DNA of 15,837 nucleotides from Desulfuromonadales bacterium (lineage in GTDB: Bacteria; Desulfobacterota; Desulfuromonadia; Desulfuromonadales; BM103): positions 1 to 15,837 of the forward strand of contig DAOWJU010000050.1 in assembly GCA_030640215.1 (NCBI GenBank), in the 5' to 3' direction. The position numbers and the translations under genes are program-made. Of this stretch, positions 13,598 through 15,837 are shown piece by piece. Below the pieces are notes generated by a model. It made no database searches, was not told the DNA's origin, and saw only the letters and a program-made list of their open reading frames with translations. The stretch's first letter is position 1, and each line of letters begins with the position of its first letter.

Positions 13598-15837
13598 ATG
13601 GCAGCAATAATTTCAGGTTATGACGCAAAACAACGCCGCATCTCAACTCAGGCGCTTCTGCAGCAGATCTATCGCTCGCTGGAGCAGGGTGAGACAGAAT
13701 TCGAAGTGACCTCTTCAGGGCATCACAATATCGGTGGCCCGCTGTGGACCGAAGATGGTCGGCCGCTCAAGTTCCGGGTTAAGAATCCCGGACAGCGGGT
13801 TGGTTCTTTCGGCCTGGAAGGAACCGAGATCATTGTTGAAGGTTCCGCTCCTGCAGATGCTGGCTGGCTCAATGCCGGTGCTGTACTGACTATCCTCGGT
13901 GACGGCGGCGATACCACGGCACACTGTGCTGCGAGCGGCAAGATTTACATTGCAGGCCGCGTTGGTACCCGTTCAGGTTCACTGATGAAGCATGACCCGG
14001 CCTATGATGTCCCGGAGTTCTGGATTCTCAAAAATACCGGTTCCTTCTCATTTGAGTTCATGGGCGGTGGTATCGGTGTCGTCTGCGGCTATGGTCGTGA
14101 GGATCTGCCCTCGATTCTCGGCGATCGCTCCTGTATGGGTATGGTCGGCGGTACTATCTACGTGCGTGGCCCGGTTGCTGGCCTCTCCGACGATGTCTGG
14201 GTGCTTGACCTCGACGATGCCGACAAGGCTTTCCTGAAAGAAAACATGCCGGTCTTCCTCGGCAAGGTCGGTCGGCCTCAGCTGGAACAAGAACTGACTG
14301 ACTTCTCGCAATGGCAGAAGATTGTTGCCAAAACTTACGCAGAACGCAACGTCCGATCACGCATAACCATGCGCGAGTTCCGCAACCAGAAATGGGTTGC
14401 CGAAGGCGGCATTTTTGCTGACGTGGTCAAGGATGACTACGCTCACGTCGCCGGTTTAGTCAACTCCGGCGATGATCGCATCAAAATTCCGCACTGGCAG
14501 GACAAACGCTTCGGCGCTCCGTGTCAGGTTGCCTGTCCGTCGAATATACCGACTCAGGACCGTATCAACCTGTTGCGTCAGGGCAAATTTGATGAAGCTC
14601 TGGCACTGGTGCTCAAATACTCACCGTTCCCGGCCAGTGTTTGCGGCGAAGTTTGTCCGAATCTCTGTATGGATGCCTGCAGTCGTCGCTACATCGATAA
14701 GCCGGTCGCCATGAAGGAGCTCGGCCGTTTGTCACGCGATGTCGCAGCACCTGAACTGAAAGCTGAGACCGGCAAGCAAGTCGCTGTGATCGGTGGTGGC
14801 CCCGGTGGCCTGGCAGCGGCCTGGCAGCTGCGTCTGCTCGGTCATGCGGTGACCGTTTACGAGGCCGATAAAGAGATCGGTGGCAAGTTGCGTCAGGTTA
14901 TCCCGACCGAGCGTCTGCCTGCCAATTCACTCGATTCCGAGATTCAGCGCATCAAGGACGTCGGTATTACAGTCAAGAACAACACCAAGGTTGATGTCGA
15001 TTTGTTCACGACGATTCAAAAAGAGAACGATGCAGTCGTTATCGCTTCGGGTGCTCATAATGCTGTGGTGATTCCTTTCCCCGGTCACGAACTGATGACC
15101 AAAGGGCTCGATTTCCTCAAGGATGTCAACGCGGGCAAGAAGCCGAAGGTTGGCAAACGAGTCATCGTCATCGGTGCCGGTAACGCCGGTATGGATGTCT
15201 GTCTCGGTGCCTATGCCATGGGTGCTGAAAAAGTTCTGTGTATTGATATCCAACGTCCGGCTGCTTACAAGCACGAGATCGACAGTGTCAAGGCCCTTGG
15301 TGGTGAGATCCGTTGGCCGATTTTTACCGAAAAAGTTACTGCAGAAGGTCTCTTAACCAAGGATGGTGAGCTGCTTGAAGCTGATGAAGTGATCATTGCC
15401 ATTGGTGAGCGTCCGGATCTTTCCTACGTGCCACGCACGTGGCTGACTGATCGCGGCATGATGGATGTCGATGCCTGCAGCCAGGTGGTCAAGGCTCCTG
15501 GTGTCTTCTCCATTGGCGATACTGTCCAGCCTGGCCTGCTCACCCACGCTATCGGCGCTGGCCAGGAAGCTGCCCTGCAGATTGACGACTATCTGGATGG
15601 CAAAGAGTTAACGCCGATCATCAAGCCGGAGATGATTAATCAGAGCTGTCTCTCCAAGGAACTCTTCAAGCCGCGCAACCGAGGTAAATTCTGTGTCACC
15701 GATGCCAAGGATGAGACGTTGCGCTGTCTCTCCTGTGGCACCTGTCGTGACTGTACCATGTGTCTCGAAGCTTGCCCGGAAGGCGCAATCCGTCGCATCG
15801 AAAAGGAAGATGGAACCTTCGAGTACGTCTCCGATGA
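13598..15837 (+). CDS. GXGXG-domain protein fused to GltD-like NAD(P)H oxidoreductase with ferredoxin motifs (partial)
   Basis: The third glutamate synthase gene, open at the right edge, with 746 codons present. Residues about 30-210 form the GXGXG (GltB C-terminal) domain, with repeated glycine motifs such as GAVLTILGDGGDTT and GGTIYVRGPVAG. Next comes a cysteine-rich segment (CQVACPSNIPTQ, then CGEVCPNLCMDAC), the Fe-S linker of GltD-type small subunits. Two nucleotide-binding folds follow: VAVIGGGPGG near residue 395 for FAD, and VIVIGAGNAGMD near 523 for NAD(P)H. A closing IGDT motif is present. At residues 710-726 CLSCGTCRDCTMCLEACP begins a C-terminal ferredoxin domain that continues outside the window. 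It would feed electrons from NAD(P)H to the FMN subunit. The ATG at 13598 has GGAG 6 bases upstream. Fusion of GXGXG with the oxidoreductase is unlike classical GltBD. Confidence 0.92.
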   Translation, partial: MAAIISGYDAKQRRISTQALLQQIYRSLEQGETEFEVTSSGHHNIGGPLWTEDGRPLKFRVKNPGQRVGSFGLEGTEIIVEGSAPADAGWLNAGAVLTILGDGGDTTAHCAASGKIYIAGRVGTRSGSLMKHDPAYDVPEFWILKNTGSFSFEFMGGGIGVVCGYGREDLPSILGDRSCMGMVGGTIYVRGPVAGLSDDVWVLDLDDADKAFLKENMPVFLGKVGRPQLEQELTDFSQWQKIVAKTYAERNVRSRITMREFRNQKWVAEGGIFADVVKDDYAHVAGLVNSGDDRIKIPHWQDKRFGAPCQVACPSNIPTQDRINLLRQGKFDEALALVLKYSPFPASVCGEVCPNLCMDACSRRYIDKPVAMKELGRLSRDVAAPELKAETGKQVAVIGGGPGGLAAAWQLRLLGHAVTVYEADKEIGGKLRQVIPTERLPANSLDSEIQRIKDVGITVKNNTKVDVDLFTTIQKENDAVVIASGAHNAVVIPFPGHELMTKGLDFLKDVNAGKKPKVGKRVIVIGAGNAGMDVCLGAYAMGAEKVLCIDIQRPAAYKHEIDSVKALGGEIRWPIFTEKVTAEGLLTKDGELLEADEVIIAIGERPDLSYVPRTWLTDRGMMDVDACSQVVKAPGVFSIGDTVQPGLLTHAIGAGQEAALQIDDYLDGKELTPIIKPEMINQSCLSKELFKPRNRGKFCVTDAKDETLRCLSCGTCRDCTMCLEACPEGAIRRIEKEDGTFEYVSD

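Overview
The window looks like chromosomal DNA of a Desulfuromonadales-type bacterium (Geobacter/Desulfuromonas relatives). This rests on gene content and is inference: a decaheme cytochrome paired with an MtrB/PioB-type outer-membrane barrel, a split archaeal-type glutamate synthase with extra iron-sulfur domains, a sigma-54 promoter on that cluster, and a fused B12-binding/radical SAM-DUF2344 gene upstream of RNase G. Base composition is moderate by eye. I see no insertion sequence, prophage, CRISPR array, tRNA or rRNA.

Layout. Positions 1-3445 (minus strand) hold a two-gene unit: a large radical SAM protein followed by RNase G, whose 3' end lies outside the window. Positions 3611-7002 (minus strand) hold an extracellular electron-transfer unit: a decaheme lipoprotein cytochrome, then an MtrB/PioB-family barrel, then a strong intrinsic terminator. 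Positions 7224-8880 (plus strand) hold a LysR-type regulator, divergent from the cytochrome unit, and a beta-carbonic anhydrase with its own sigma-70-like promoter. A small J-domain protein (minus strand) and a branched-chain aminotransferase (plus strand, with a clear terminator) are divergent from each other. From 10689 to the window end a sigma-54-type promoter precedes three glutamate synthase genes: a class II glutamine amidotransferase subunit, an FMN/Fe-S synthase subunit, and a GXGXG-plus-oxidoreductase fusion cut by the window edge.

The most interesting observation is in the barrel gene. Codon 621 is an in-frame TGA, and the same frame then stays open for 161 more codons of convincing barrel sequence. 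That extension ends in Tyr-Arg-Phe, the C-terminal aromatic signature needed for outer-membrane insertion. A stem-loop lies just after the TGA at a distance, and with a loop G, that fit bacterial SECIS elements. The gene is therefore a candidate selenoprotein barrel. The alternatives are a fresh nonsense mutation or a sequencing error. The barrel also carries a CXXCH heme-binding motif, which is unusual for an MtrB-type scaffold.

How the genes fit together: the decaheme lipoprotein and the barrel would form a compact trans-outer-membrane electron conduit, with no MtrC-like surface cytochrome beside it. The glutamate synthase unit and the aminotransferase serve nitrogen and amino-acid metabolism, and the sigma-54 promoter suggests nitrogen-responsive control. 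The carbonic anhydrase interconverts CO2 and bicarbonate and is probably transcribed separately from the LysR gene.
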